DNA from: Furcasterigmium furcatum
Lineage: Eukaryota; Ascomycota; Sordariomycetes; Glomerellales; Plectosphaerellaceae
Assembly: GCA_001599815.1 (NCBI GenBank)
Contig: BCIA01000003.1
Location: 2,976,001 to 3,040,000, forward strand
Length of the DNA stretch: 64,000 bases
Direction: 5' to 3'
The translations under genes and the position numbers were made by a program. The notes beneath the pieces were generated by a model that did not search any database, was not told the origin of the DNA, and was given only the letters and a program-made list of their open reading frames with translations. This document shows positions 11,603-22,885 of the stretch, piece by piece (the stretch's first letter is position 1; every line of letters starts with the position of its first letter).

Positions 11603-12661
11603 CTATAGAGGCGCCATGAGCAGAGCCCCAACAAAAGACGCCACGCCCCATGCTGCCACCAATGCTCCAGCCCCAGCTCCCAGGCTCATCCTTCCACCAG
11701 GCGCCGCATTGGGCGAGGACTCCTCGGCATCTGCATCACCCGTCTCCGTGGAGTCCTCCGAATCTCCGGAGCCTCCAGTCGCCGTCGGCCGAGCAGTACC
11801 GCTCTCGCCATCATCATCCCCAGGCCGCCCAGTCGCCTCGCCATGCACGAGCGTCAGCATGGGGAAGTACGTGTATCCCGTCGACCGGGCGAGGATCTCG
11901 GGCAGGACGACCGAGACGCGGGCCGCGACATATTCGGACGTCTTGAACTCGACCTCCGACTCGGTGGCCGTCACCGAGAAGCCCTCGCCGTAGATCGTCT
12001 CGCCGTTGTACGTGATCGTCGCGCGGCGGAAGTACCCGCCGCCGTGCGCGTCGCAGTGCGTCCGGGGCCAGTCCTCGGGCGGGATGGTCTGGTAGCAGTC
12101 GCCCATCGGGTCGACAGTGAAGCCGCTGCCAGGTTGTCAGTAACTATAGCTATGGGTATGGTGACCAGCGACTTACCTGGGGCAGCAAAGGACGGCGGTC
12201 TGCCCGGGACCCATGGCCTCGAGCAGGATGTTCGGCTTCGGGTTGTAGTACGGGACCGACCTCGTCGTGGAGAATAACATGAACTCCGTTGCGGAGAACG
12301 CGCCCGTCACGTTGCTGTTTCCCCAGGAGCCACGGCCGCTCTTCTCGGCGACGCCCGCGGTGGTGAAGCCCTCGGGACACACGGAAGCCGGCGAGTAGTA
12401 GGGCATGTGGTAGCCACGCGTCGGGGCGCTGATGTCCGCCATGATGGTGGAGTCGTAGGCCTCCGCATGAGGGATGCAGTCATCGTAGGTCCTGGGGTTG
12501 CAGTCGTTCAGATGACGCCTGGTTCCCGGACGAGGAAAGCCGATGGCGACGGCGCGGAAGTTGGAGATGTCAGTCGTGCATGACTGGGGGGCGGTCCATG
12601 TTGGGTCGATGGAGCCGAGGTTGAAGATGTTGTACGCCGACAAGGCAGTAGTGGTTGGCAT
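11603..12661 (-). CDS. Cys-containing fungal surface protein with hydrophobic C-terminus
   Basis: Two exons: 12661-12177 and 12125-11603, 51-base intron, 335 aa. It opens with TTTALSAYNIFN and a PQSC motif. It then has YYSPASVCPEGF and, across the splice junction, CCPSGF. That ordered set (TTxLT start, YSPGVCPxGY, CCPSGF) is common to uncharacterised fungal surface proteins. A Ser/Thr/Gly/Asp-rich stalk precedes a C-terminal hydrophobic stretch (SLGAGAGALVAAWGVASFVG) that ends the protein. This resembles a GPI-anchor signal or a tail anchor. No classical signal peptide is seen, as is usual for this group. Function unknown; a wall or plasma-membrane location is inferred. Confidence 0.75.
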
Positions 12662-13961
12662 GATGGCGGTTATCAGAAGCTCAGACTGGCTCCCTCGTAG
12701 ATGGATGTGTAGAAACTACGGCCTGCGGGAGCGGGAGAGGCTGAGAGTGACGACGTTAAGGAGCAAGCCCTCATCGGACACCGTGCCTGACCAGCGACAT
12801 GGTGGCGTATTTCAAGAGGTGCGACTCCTTGCCTCTCTCCATGCGCAAGGCATAGCCAAGGGTACCAAGCGGCGCCGCGTTCAGCTCCGTGGGCTCGGGC
12901 GCTTGGGTGTGGAAACCGAGAGGGATATCGGGAGAGCGGCATCGTCTGGGCATCAAGGACATCGCTATGGTTGGCCATGCGGAGAATTAGGTCGTCGACT
13001 GCATAGAGCTGCCATGGTATGTCTGCCTTGATTCTAAGCGACGAAGAGATGTCCGAGGTCATTGCCGGGGTAGGACAAGATGCATCCCGCAACTTCTGAT
13101 GGACCAGGGCGATATGTCAGACCGACGCCCCTTTGAACTAGTTACTGCCCTGAATACAAGCAGACATGTCAGTGAGCCTAGCAAATGTTCTCTACATGGC
13201 CGATATCCAGCCGCCCGGGTCTGCTTCACCCACACGAGGCCTCCGGTGATCTTCAGGGTCGGGGTGACAACCATGTGCGCGTCTGACGACGATCCGGCCC
13301 GGCGCGTACTCGACAAGGCTGAATCGGGAGTGCCAGCGCAGAGAAAACAGGGAACTGACCGGGAAATTTAACCACGGATCTCGAGCTGCTCCAGCGCCAA
13401 GTTGACCAAGGCCCGCTATCGATCCACGATGCCGGCTTGGGCAACAAATCCGGAAGCATCGTCGTCATAGCGGACGACGTCCTCTAGGAAAGGGACGACG
13501 TCCTCCAGGAAAGGGACGAAAACAGGCTATGGGGGGAAGTCTTGCGGTCGCAGTGGTCAGGGGGCACAGGACAGATCCAGAGATGATGTCTTGCTGCTGC
13601 GACGGTTGGAGGCCCCGTGCGAAAACTGAAGAGACCTCGCAATCATGCAAGACTCACCCAAGCCAGAGGCACCTCAATTGGCTTCACCAATTAACCAAAC
13701 AGATTATTATTATTACCGGGGCTATAAAGCCAAAGAGTGTACGTGGATTATATGTTGAGACGTGGACATCGAGGAACATCCTCGCCGAGCCTGGTTCTCA
13801 GTGAGGCAGAGAGTCATTGCCCCGAGCAGCAATCGCGACAATCCGCTGCTGTTCCAGGAGAATTTGGTCTCGAATATCCCCGGTTGCGTCAATCTCGAGC
13901 AAGTCAAAGGACCTCGGAGACAGGCCGGCCAACATGGACTCTGCTCGGTCCAGCCAGCCGC
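12662..13961. other. Intergenic with a 21-base tandem repeat
   Basis: Separates two minus-strand genes. The only structure noted is the repeat at 13472-13513; no coding region is supported. Confidence 0.5.
13472..13513. repeat. 21-base tandem duplication
   Basis: Two copies of GGACGACGTCCTCYAGGAAAG, differing at one position, with a third partial start (GGACGA) following. GACGTC at its core makes each unit partly palindromic. Confidence 0.85.
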
Positions 13962-15204
13962 TCAGAAGACGTTGGAGACCGGCCCCTGGCCGCTCGCGTC
14001 GTCCGCCTGCTCCCATGGGTCATTCTCCCTCTTCGCCTTTGCCTCTGCGTCCGGCTCGCCAAACTCGGCAAACCCTAGCTCGTAGACGAATCCCATGACC
14101 AGCCTGACGTGCTCGGCCATGTGTTCGTAGTCAATGTTCTCGAGCGTGTCGTTCGACGTGTGGATGTGCGCCACGCTGTTATCCAGGCGGCTGTGGGAGA
14201 TGAACGCAGACGGGAACCCGTTCCTGGTGCCCGAGGCGTGGTCGGAGCATCCGTATCCGCACTTGAACTTCTTGAAGCCGAGGTTGGTGTACTGCGATCG
14301 TCAGTCAGCCGCCGGGTAAGTAGCCAGGCTCCATGCCCAGGCAAGCACTCACCCTTCTGATGACCCTTGCGAGGAACTCGTTCAGCGGCCCGTACACGTG
14401 GTCCACGACCATGGTGAAGCGGTCCGAGGAGGGGTCGATGGGCTTGAAGCCCGACATGTCCTGGTTGAGGAACGCGACCACGTCGATCCCGGCGAGGCGG
14501 TACTGCTCGAAGATCTCATTGCTGCCCTGGAGGCCGACTTCCTCGGCGGAGTAGAAGTGGAAGTGCACTTTGTTGCGGAAGTGCTTCGTGCGGGGGTCAC
14601 GCAGGAGGAGGTAAAGGGCCTCCATGAGGACGGCGACGCTCGAAGCATTGTCGTCTGCACGGTCTCACGTTAGCATGCGGAACATCTGAGGGCATTCACG
14701 GCTCGACGTACCGGCACCAGGGGCCCTGGTTTCGTTGGCTCTCGCGCGGCCGTTCTCGACGTTGATCGAGTCGAGGTGAGCGCCAACGACGACATGCCGA
14801 ATATCCTTCCGCTGACGAGCGAATCCCTGGGAGATCTGTACATCGATGCTCCTCTGGGGCCAGTTCTCGTGACGCCACTTCTGGATCTTGAAGGTCCCGT
14901 CGTAACGCTTGAGCTGCTCGAAGACCCAGTCCGAAGCGTCGACGCCGGAGGCGGATTGATAGTAGCGGTTATGGAAGCTGGTCAGGGTTTGCATGTTATA
15001 ATACATACGGCTGGTGCTGATGGAGTCGAGAACATTCTGCGAGTTCTCCTTGTGGTTGAGGACGGTAGGATAGGTGGTCTGCCGGATGGGGATGGCAGCA
15101 GCCGGGCGGGCCGCCGAGTCGTTCTTCTGGATGAACTCGAGAGGAACGATGGCCAAGACCACCTGCACAGCGCAGGCAGCGATGAGAGTTCGCAGGAAAG
15201 CCAT
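13962..15204 (-). CDS. Secreted M28 family metallo-aminopeptidase
   Basis: Three exons: 15204-14712, 14654-14353 and 14291-13962, giving 374 aa. A signal peptide (MAFLRTLIAACAVQVVLA) marks the start. All ligands of a two-zinc M28 site can be placed: H143 and D145 in GAHLDS, the D165/D166 pair in APGADDN (created by splicing), the E202-E203 pair in SAEEVGLQGS, D230 in NQDMSG and H309 in HIHTSND. Family members remove N-terminal residues, often Leu-like, from peptides outside the cell. Length and architecture match the fungal leucine-aminopeptidase type without a PA domain. The CGYGCSDH segment fits the disulphide loop of secreted M28 enzymes. A role in extracellular protein use is inferred. 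Confidence 0.92.
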
Positions 15205-16020
15205 GGTGACGAGGGGGATTGCAGCAAGTCCAGTCAGTCCGGCAAGGTGTTTGGTGTGAGGACGACAGAATGAGCAACAAGGGTGATGAGCTGGCCATGA
15301 AGCAAGGAGAGACGTGTTCCCAGCAGAAAGAGACAGGTGGCCTTGGGTGTCGGGCACATTAACGAGGATATTGTGGCCGAATTACTATTCATAATCGTGA
15401 CTTTCTCATACATCGAGGCTGGCCGGGCGGGCTGAGAGGGGTCAGCCTCCAGTCTCATCACCCTACTGCTATGATGAAATCGTGTAGCAGCTTGACGTCT
15501 CATTGAACTTTACCATATCTCGGTCGCCCGGTCCCATCGAGGGCACATCTGCCGGGTGAGGAGGGCATCGTCACATTGTGGACTGGGAGGACTTAAGCAG
15601 CGGGAGGAGATCAAGCGAGATCCCAGGGGACGAGAAGAGACTGTCCTGAGGAATGGAGTCGAAAATGTCAAAAGGTCGAACTCCGCACAGTTCAGCACAT
15701 ACTTCAAGTGGTTGGCGAGCGAGACATGGCGCGGCCATGCTGTTCCAAGCCACAGCATCTTCTCTTCACGCGCCTCATTCCTCCTGGTCGGTCTGGCAAT
15801 CTGGGTCCCAGCTGAGTCCTGGTCCGATCTCGGTCAGGGCGGTGGCTCGGTCTGATTCATCGATTCCCATGCACGGGCCACCAGAAATTTTCTTTCCACC
15901 TGTGGCGCTCCCCGAGCCCACAATGGATCTCCAAATTCACACCGCCAGCCCTTATAAACGCAAAATTTTCCTTCGCCGTCCATCGACCGGCCCCTGGTTA
16001 CAATCAGGGATCCTGCAAAC
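15205..16020. other. Intergenic
   Basis: Promoter region of the minus-strand peptidase and 5' flank of the tRNA gene. No coding region is supported. Confidence 0.5.
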
Positions 16021-16110
16021 GCGCCGTTGGTCTAGTGGTATGATTCTCGCTTAGGGTAATACCCTGAACATTCTTGCGAGAGGTCCCGGGTTCAATCCCC
16101 GGATGGCGCC
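16021..16110 (+). tRNA. tRNA-Pro (AGG) with an 18-base intron
   Basis: The acceptor stem GCGCCGT pairs with ATGGCGC (16103-16109), one G-T pair included, and the discriminator is C at 16110. The D arm is GTCTAGTGGTAT. The anticodon stem CTCGC pairs with GCGAG around TT-AGG-G, anticodon at 16053-16055. The T arm is CCGGG-TTCAATC-CCCGG. The intron, 16057-16074, sits after position 37 as expected for nuclear tRNA introns. It reads CCU (and CCC through inosine) proline codons. Confidence 0.95.
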
Positions 16111-16122
16111 CACGTCATCTTC

Positions 16123-16128
16123 TTTTTT
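16123..16128 (+). terminator. RNA polymerase III T-run terminator
   Basis: Six T residues 13 bases past the tRNA 3' end, the standard Pol III stop. Confidence 0.85.
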
Positions 16129-19100
16129 GTCCATTGGGGCTCTTTTTTGGCTCCGTGTTGCTTGGTTTTCGGGGATCCATGATTCTCGGTGGAGACCCTT
16201 CGCATGGCATCCAAAAGCATAGAGGCCACAGTCGAGGGCTCCAAGTTCCCTTTCCCGTACCCTTGCCAAATACCTTCCTTCAGTCGAGGTCTTGGGGAGA
16301 GTGCCGGCGGACGGTGGGAGGTCTTTTGTCGTCGTTCACGTCATCCCCGGCCGCGGCCAAGGCTCTCCATCATCCGTGGGAAATGAGGCCATAGATACAT
16401 TTCCTGCTTCTAGGAGATGCTTCATGTCACACACCCTTGTCGACCAAGACCTGGATAAAGGGTCCAGCTTGCCTGGAGAAGCCCACTGGTGTACTTAACC
16501 ATCCCACATCTCCTGTCTCTTGGAGCCGTGCCAATCCCGATCCAATAAATCAATAAAATATATCATCAACTTCCGTACAAAACTCGACAACACCATGGAT
16601 GTGCTTCTAGGTATCTTTTTGAAGATAATGAAACCTCGTGTGATGCTTCTCTAGGAGTAGGTGCGAGGCTCGTGGAGTCGAGAGGCATTCTCCTCCCGCT
16701 TCTCACACCAACGGAGAAAGTATGGATCAGACAGACTCAGAAAAATGCCAATATAGTGCCCTGCTTCAGATACCGACCAAATTATTATGATTGATAACGT
16801 CAACATCAGGCATCTTGGTCTGAATCGTGACATATTCAGGGGTTTCGTGGAGAGGGAAATCGGTACACGGCTTCAAGCCCACGGGGCAGTGAGAAGAAGC
16901 AGAACTAGAGGAGGTGACAAGCAGAATCCTTGTCATGTAAAGTGATGAATGAAAAAACACCAAGTGGGATTGCCAAGACGGAAGGACGACTCGTGCTCCG
17001 AGGGACTCGGACTGTGGCAATCCTGGGGAGATGTACCGGCGAGATGATCCAGGCCCTCCTCCGCTTAGCTCTCCGTGGCTTGTATCTGGAGCGCATCTTC
17101 TCTCACGAGAGATAGAGCAAGGAGTGTGAATCTATCCCCTAAGAGCCCGGGGATGAGCAGGCCTTTTGGGCAGAGATACGCCGCGATATCAGATGTTATG
17201 AGGCACCCGCAAACTGTCCCTCCACTATACAGAGAAAAGAATACTGCTGGTGAAAACTTTTCCCCATATTCCAATGGCAGAGAGGCATTGCAAAATGTCT
17301 AACTTTCGGCGTTTTCGCTCGCTATAGCCTCCCATCATCCTAACTAGTCCAAGCCGTCTCGGCCTTTGACCCCAGCGATTCATAAAGATGCAGGCAGTAA
17401 AGATCCCGCTTGCCAGAACATGGGCCTTGCTCTCGTCCTTCTCATGAGACCCTCTTCACGATTCAGGGGCATGCACACGAAGGAGGCGGGAGATCGCCTT
17501 GCTGGGGTTCCCGTCACCGATCTCCCCTTGAGCCCACTTGGACAGCCCCCTGATCCTTGGACAGTGGGCGATTCTCCCGCACCGAGTGGCCACGATGCTC
17601 CCAAGCGTGCTGTCGGCGTCGAAAGCACAGATGGGGATGCAGCTTGGCACCGCGGGCCGCAGGGCCACTCTCACGATCGATATCCGCTGCATGTACGCAC
17701 GGGCAGATCTGTACGCTGGCGCTTCCCGGCGCCAGATCCGTTCCGACCACCTCCTCCTACAGTTCTGAAAACACCGAATCCTCCCCCTTCAGAGATTTTC
17801 AGAACTTTCAACGAAAACTGAGTTTTCTGCCCTCGTATTCTCCTCCCTCCCAACATTGCCACGGAGTTCACCCCGAGGAGTCTCCCCGAGCTCGGTGCCC
17901 GGTAAGGTTTCGGCAGTTACAACGGTTCTGCCGTTTTGCCATCCCATGTCCCGCGGAGACGGGCACAAAGACCAGGACAAGAAAGTTGGCAGGTAGCGCG
18001 GAGCGAACGTCGTGGCGATGCAAAGCCACCCAAGAGGCTAGGGGGATTCTAGAACACGTCTTGAGTAAGAGTACCCTGAATCGCGTGCGGTGGTGGGACG
18101 GATGTTGTCATGACGCGGCGACCGGCGAACGTCTAGCATAATGCTATTGAGAACAGGTACTTCTTTTGACTAGGTAGACAACGGGGTTGATGAATGGCTA
18201 ATTCAGCTGCCTAACTTGGACATAGTTACTCCTTGGGCCTGCTAGAAGTCGAGTGAAAGCCAGTCTGACTTGTCACAAGTTCTGGTAGGCGCTCCTCTCG
18301 TCTCCCTGAAATCAAGATTCAAGAGAGACATCATTCCAATTACCCGCGGCAAGATTTAAAGTCCGGCCTGAGGTGGAAACTGACATCCGATGACGGTGGG
18401 TAGCCTGTCAGCGCTGGTGACAGGTCGTTGCACACGTGAAAGGGATGTTTGCCATGTGGACGTAAGTGCTGACGCCTGGGGCTGTCCCGAGGGAATGGAT
18501 GAATAGAAACCTTGGGATGAGGCAGCCTGCCAATGACGGTCCACAGTAAAAAATCCCTCGGCGAACAATGGCCAGCAAGAGGTCTAGGAGATAAAGCTTT
18601 GCTCCCTATCGGACATATGATTCGAGCGCAAGGGAACCGACCCGGCAACGTGGAGAACTCGAGAAAGAGCTTTCATCTGCTTCCCCGAGACAAAGGAAGC
18701 TGGCTGACAAAGACCTTTTGACTTTTCAACACCGTTCGCCCTGGCGCTGGTGGAAGAGTAATCAGTCTTGTTACCACATTCGTCAATACCACCCGGCGCC
18801 GTCAGGGCCCCGTTTTGGCCCGTCTTTTGTGTCCGGCGCCGGTAGCGGCCCCGCTTTGCCCTCTCCGGTCGCCGATTGGGCGATGGTCGGGGCCGGTCTC
18901 CGCCGCCGAGTCATCCGAGTGGGGTCCGCCCCCTTTCCTGCTTCTTCCCTGCTTCTACCGCGCGTGGCGTCTGGCTTTCCGTTGCGCGTTCCTGCATCGG
19001 CCGCCCTTCACAATGCAGGTCAAGCCCTGGGGGCGTCGTTGAGTGCCTGGCGTTAACCCCCGCGCGGCTTAGGCCCAGGGGTTTACGGTGTTTTCCGCCG

Positions 19101-19763
19101 GCATTTCGATGGGATGACGGAGGGTGTGAGTGGTTTTCGAGGATCCATGGTTCCCTCCTTGCCTCGTCGCCTCCGGCTCTGACCCCCTACTCGGCCCGGA
19201 GCCATTACGACTCCTGCCAGACCTCTCTATCGCAGAGTCGCCGACTCGCTCAACCGGGCCCGCAGTTCCGCGTCATGTCTCCATCGGGATTCCACGACTC
19301 AACTCCTCCCTCCCTCCATCAAGGAAGTCTTGAGTAATGCCACGGCGGTCTAGATGCTTTCGATCGCGGGGAGCCATCGGAAATCTGCTCGGATCTCTTT
19401 GACGGCGGGCGCCCCTCTTCGACACCCGGGGGGGCGCGGAGGTCAATGGAAGCATCTCGAGGCAATGCGGCATGGCGTTCCCTCGGTCTCAATGAAAAGT
19501 TTGAATCTACCCCTTTTGGCCGTCTGTCTACATGTTCTGGTAGAGATTCGAAAGCTATATAGACCCGTCCTCATCCTCCCATCAATGCCTCTCGTTTTCT
19601 TCATCCACAACCATCCTTCCTTTCCAACCCAATAGTCCATTCATTCCCAGGCTTTGACAGCCCTCAGTTTACAGTCACCACTCCTTTGTGACCTTTCAGA
19701 CCAGACTCATCCAAGTCAACCACACCATCCAACCAAGGATACCCCAACACACACACCTTCAAG
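16129..19763. other. Gene-poor interval upstream of a secreted-protein gene
   Basis: About 3.6 kb in which no ORF resembles a known family and no plausible spliced model was found. The last few hundred bases, CA/CT-rich with a TATATA box, are the promoter and leader of the gene at 19764. A GC-rich block lies near 18790-19060. Confidence 0.45.
19557..19562 (+). promoter_or_regulatory. TATA box
   Basis: TATATA about 200 bases before the start codon at 19764, followed by a pyrimidine- and CCA-rich leader typical of strongly expressed fungal genes. Confidence 0.5.
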
Positions 19764-20426
19764 ATGTTCACTTCTGTCACCGCCATCCTCGCCGCCTCGG
19801 CCGCTCTCGTCTCCGGCGCCTCCATCCCGGTCCGCCGTGGCGCCTCCGGCGCTGCCAGCATCACCCCCCACGTCCAGTACTCGTCGTCCATCGGCGTCCT
19901 GGGCTGCAAGATCGACACTAACCGTGTCGCCTACTGGCCCGGCTCCGTCAACTGCGACGACATCTGCGTCAAGGTCTCCCACGCCGGCCGCTCCCTGCAC
20001 CTCCTCCGCATCGACTCCTCCGCCGGCGCCCACGACATCTCCTACGATGCGTGGAACTACCTCGCCTTCGGCAAGTCCGCCACCGACGACCCCCAGATGG
20101 GCGGCGGCGTCGACATGGACTACGAGTACGTCGACCCGTCCGAGTGCAAGGACCTCCTCGACGACGGCAAGCTGCCCCTCACCGCCGCCAACTCCATGAA
20201 CTACGTCGCCTCGTGCCTCGAGGGCGGCTGGGCCGGCAAGAACTACAAGCTCTACAACATCGCCAACCCCACCTGCACCATTGGTGTTGACGAGACCTGC
20301 TCCCTCGACCTCGCCGTCAGCAACCAGCCCAAGTGCCCCAGCGGCCTCGGCTCTGTCGGCACCCTGAAGGACATGGCCGTCAAGAACATCGAGTACGGCA
20401 CTGGCAAGGTTACTGTTGCCCAGTGA
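19764..20426 (+). CDS. Small Cys-rich secreted protein, possibly barwin/double-psi-barrel-like
   Basis: Single exon, 220 aa, no intron. A signal peptide ends near LVSGA, followed by a short pro-like segment containing RR (residues 24-25). The body has Cys in GCKID, NCDDIC, ECKD, SCLEG, TCTI, TCSL and KCPS. The segment from NCDDIC through DSSAGAHDISYDAWNYL resembles the pattern C..C.KV...RS..LLR.D.S.GAHD.S of fungal secreted proteins with a barwin-like fold. I am not certain of that assignment. Codon usage is strongly C-ending and the leader is typical of abundant transcripts, suggesting high expression. Candidate extracellular or effector-like protein; no activity is claimed. Confidence 0.8.
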   Translation: MFTSVTAILAASAALVSGASIPVRRGASGAASITPHVQYSSSIGVLGCKIDTNRVAYWPGSVNCDDICVKVSHAGRSLHLLRIDSSAGAHDISYDAWNYLAFGKSATDDPQMGGGVDMDYEYVDPSECKDLLDDGKLPLTAANSMNYVASCLEGGWAGKNYKLYNIANPTCTIGVDETCSLDLAVSNQPKCPSGLGSVGTLKDMAVKNIEYGTGKVTVAQ

Positions 20427-21005
20427 GCGGATCACGGGGCGCTTACACTCGTTTGAATGATACCAAAAAGTCAATGACCTTTACGATAAGATTTTAGAAT
20501 AGACTGACACAGGATGTCGAATGGAATCTATTATGAACATATTATGAACATTATGAAGACAGAGTGATCAATCATGAAATGTAAACATGTGGTGACCAAA
20601 GAAGTTGATGGAAATGATCTCCGGATTCGACATGGATAGCACAAGGGGCACGAGCAAACCAGCCGCACCAAACTCCCAAAGTGCCGAGAAGTCAACCAAA
20701 CCCCACCCAGACGCCCACGAAAGCAAGCCAACTAGCCTCAAACTCTGTTCTTCTGTTCGGACAGATGTACCTTCAATCCTAAGAAGTCAAGCTAGCTCAG
20801 GTCAATTTCACCCAGCTAAGCAGACAGGTCAACCATCTCAGGCTCGACCTAGGGTCAAGTCTTACAGGGGGCAGATGAACAACTCATAACAAACGACAAT
20901 CCTCAAACAAGACCGTAGGATTAATCAAACAAATGAATTACTCTTCATGATGGGTATCTAACTCCGTCCAGCGAATGCCATGATCCTCCCCCTACTCTTG
21001 TCTGT
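20427..21005. other. Intergenic between convergent genes
   Basis: 3' flanks of two convergent genes; AT-rich with a short tattatgaaca direct repeat near 20530-20550. Nothing else is recognised. Confidence 0.5.
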
Positions 21006-22885
21006 CTATGCAATCGGCCCCTTTCCATCCTCGAAAACCTCCTCCCACCACTCCTCGTGGCCCTCAGCCGGACACAGCTCATCCCACCCAGCCTCGTCCA
21101 ACGTTTTCGTGCCCGTCTGCTCCCTATCGAAGATCCTCGTCAGCGGCTTCTCCGCGTCCGCCGGCGGCGGCCAGTACACCAGCTCCGCTTCGCGGCCCTG
21201 TATGCTCGCCAGCGGCGCGACCTGCTGCCTGCGCGCCGCCGGGTCCGTCGAGTTCGACGCGGTCTGCACCCGCTCCGCGATCTGCCTCAGGTGCGGGAAG
21301 AACCACGTCAGCTTCCACCAGTCCCGGAGCCGCTGCGTCTTCATGCCGTGGATGTGTGCGTTGTGATGCAGGGCCACCGGGACCATGGTCGTCCAGTAGT
21401 CCGCGTATAGGGGCACATTCGCCCAGCCGCCACGGGTGGTCGCGTTGACCGCCATGTTCGCCGCCTCGTCGTCGAGGCCCGTGTACCGCACTGGCGCGTC
21501 GAGGCCGACCATGTCCTCTGGCAGCCCCTCCAGCCGTGCGGGGAACACGCCATGCGCGATGCTCGCGGTCTTGAGCGCATCCGTGTCATTCAGTAGCATG
21601 TACTCGCCGTGCGTCTCGTGGAACACCGTCGGCGGCATGAGTTCCTGGTAAAAGTCGAGGCCAATGCCGTACTCGAACTCCTCGCGCTCGTCGCTCAGGT
21701 CCCGGAGCACGGCCTGCATCCCCTGATCCGCGCCGCCCTGCACGAAGCTGCTGTCCGCCGAGCGGGCGTTGAACTTGCGCACCTTCTTCCGCCACACCTC
21801 CTGCTCTCCCATCACCTCGGCAAAGACTGCCTGGTCACTGAAGCCAAGCGGCACGGGGCCCTCGATGGCCTTCTCCCGAGTGCGCCGGAACATGCGCCGC
21901 ATCGCGCCGGCCGTGCCGATGATGCTGCCGCTGTTCACATGTCGGGGCCGGTTGACGTGCACGCCGCCAACGTCTGTCATGGGCCCGTACAGGTCCGGCC
22001 TCACAGGGGAGGGAGGCATGGCGTCGCATCGGACGCTCTTGCCATCAAACCGGATGGGCCAGCACTTCTTCTGCGCCGAGATGATGATTGACTGTCCAGG
22101 GGGGTCGAGGTCTTCGAAAAACGTCGTGTCGTTGACGTTGGGCATCCAGGCGGCGCGGGTCCGGGCATCGGCAAGGGCGTTCTGGGCGTGGAACCGCTTG
22201 ATGAGCATCTCGGGAGGGAGCTGGAACCAGACGTCGTACGAGTCCATGAAGACGATGATGTCGTCTTCTGTGAGTCTCTCGTCTGCTGGTGCTGAGTCTG
22301 AGAGGAGAGCCTCTAGCACGTCCAGGGTTCCATCAATCTTGCCGAGGTGAGAATGTCCAAGCCTCCCGTCATTTTTCGTGAAGTCTCGGCCCCAGTTGAC
22401 GATGATAGGGGCTGGGTATCCGTTGGCGTATCCTGAGAGGATCGTCTTGCAGAGGGTAGGCCCTGGGTTGTCCGCCGCCAGTATGATCCGGAGCTTGAGA
22501 TTACTGGGGTCTGAGTTTGATGTCGGCGAGAGTGTTGGTAACCGTGTTGGGAGGGGGGGATCCGGGCTCCATTCTCTGCTCATCGTCTCACATGTCTGTA
22601 TAGCGTCAGTCATGTGCCCACTCCTAGCTATCCAAATCCTGTACATACACTGGCAAAAGCTAGAAGCATTAGTAGTGCCATGCTTCCGATGAAGCCAACC
22701 AGGGACCTGAGTGAGAACCCTCCAAGTCGTGCCCTGAGAAACCTTCTCCGCCGTGGCACCGAGCCACTGCTGGTGTCTGAAGCGCTATCCCACTCTCCAT
22801 GCTCTTCCTTGGAATACTGGTACGAGTCTCGAGACCGTGACCTCGCCAAGATGCCGACCAGCCCGGCAGGAGCGTCGCGGAGCAT
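21006..22885 (-). CDS. Type II membrane glycosyltransferase with PLOD-like GT domain
   Basis: Two exons: 22885-22649 and 22595-21006, 53-base intron, 608 aa. A short cytosolic N-terminus with an RRRR cluster is followed by one transmembrane helix (LVGFIGSMALLMLLAFAS), typical of a Golgi type II enzyme. The luminal domain starts at LRIILAADNP and carries HLGKIDGTLDVLEAL, the DxD-containing IIVFMDSYDVWFQLPPE, MDSYD as likely metal site, NSGSIIGTAGAMRRMF and SDQAVF. These match the glycosyltransferase domain of procollagen lysyl hydroxylase/galactosyltransferase relatives widespread in fungi. The late HHNAHIHGMKTQRLRDWW region has conserved-looking His. Donor and acceptor sugars are unknown; glycoprotein or wall-glycan modification in the secretory pathway is inferred. 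Confidence 0.82.
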
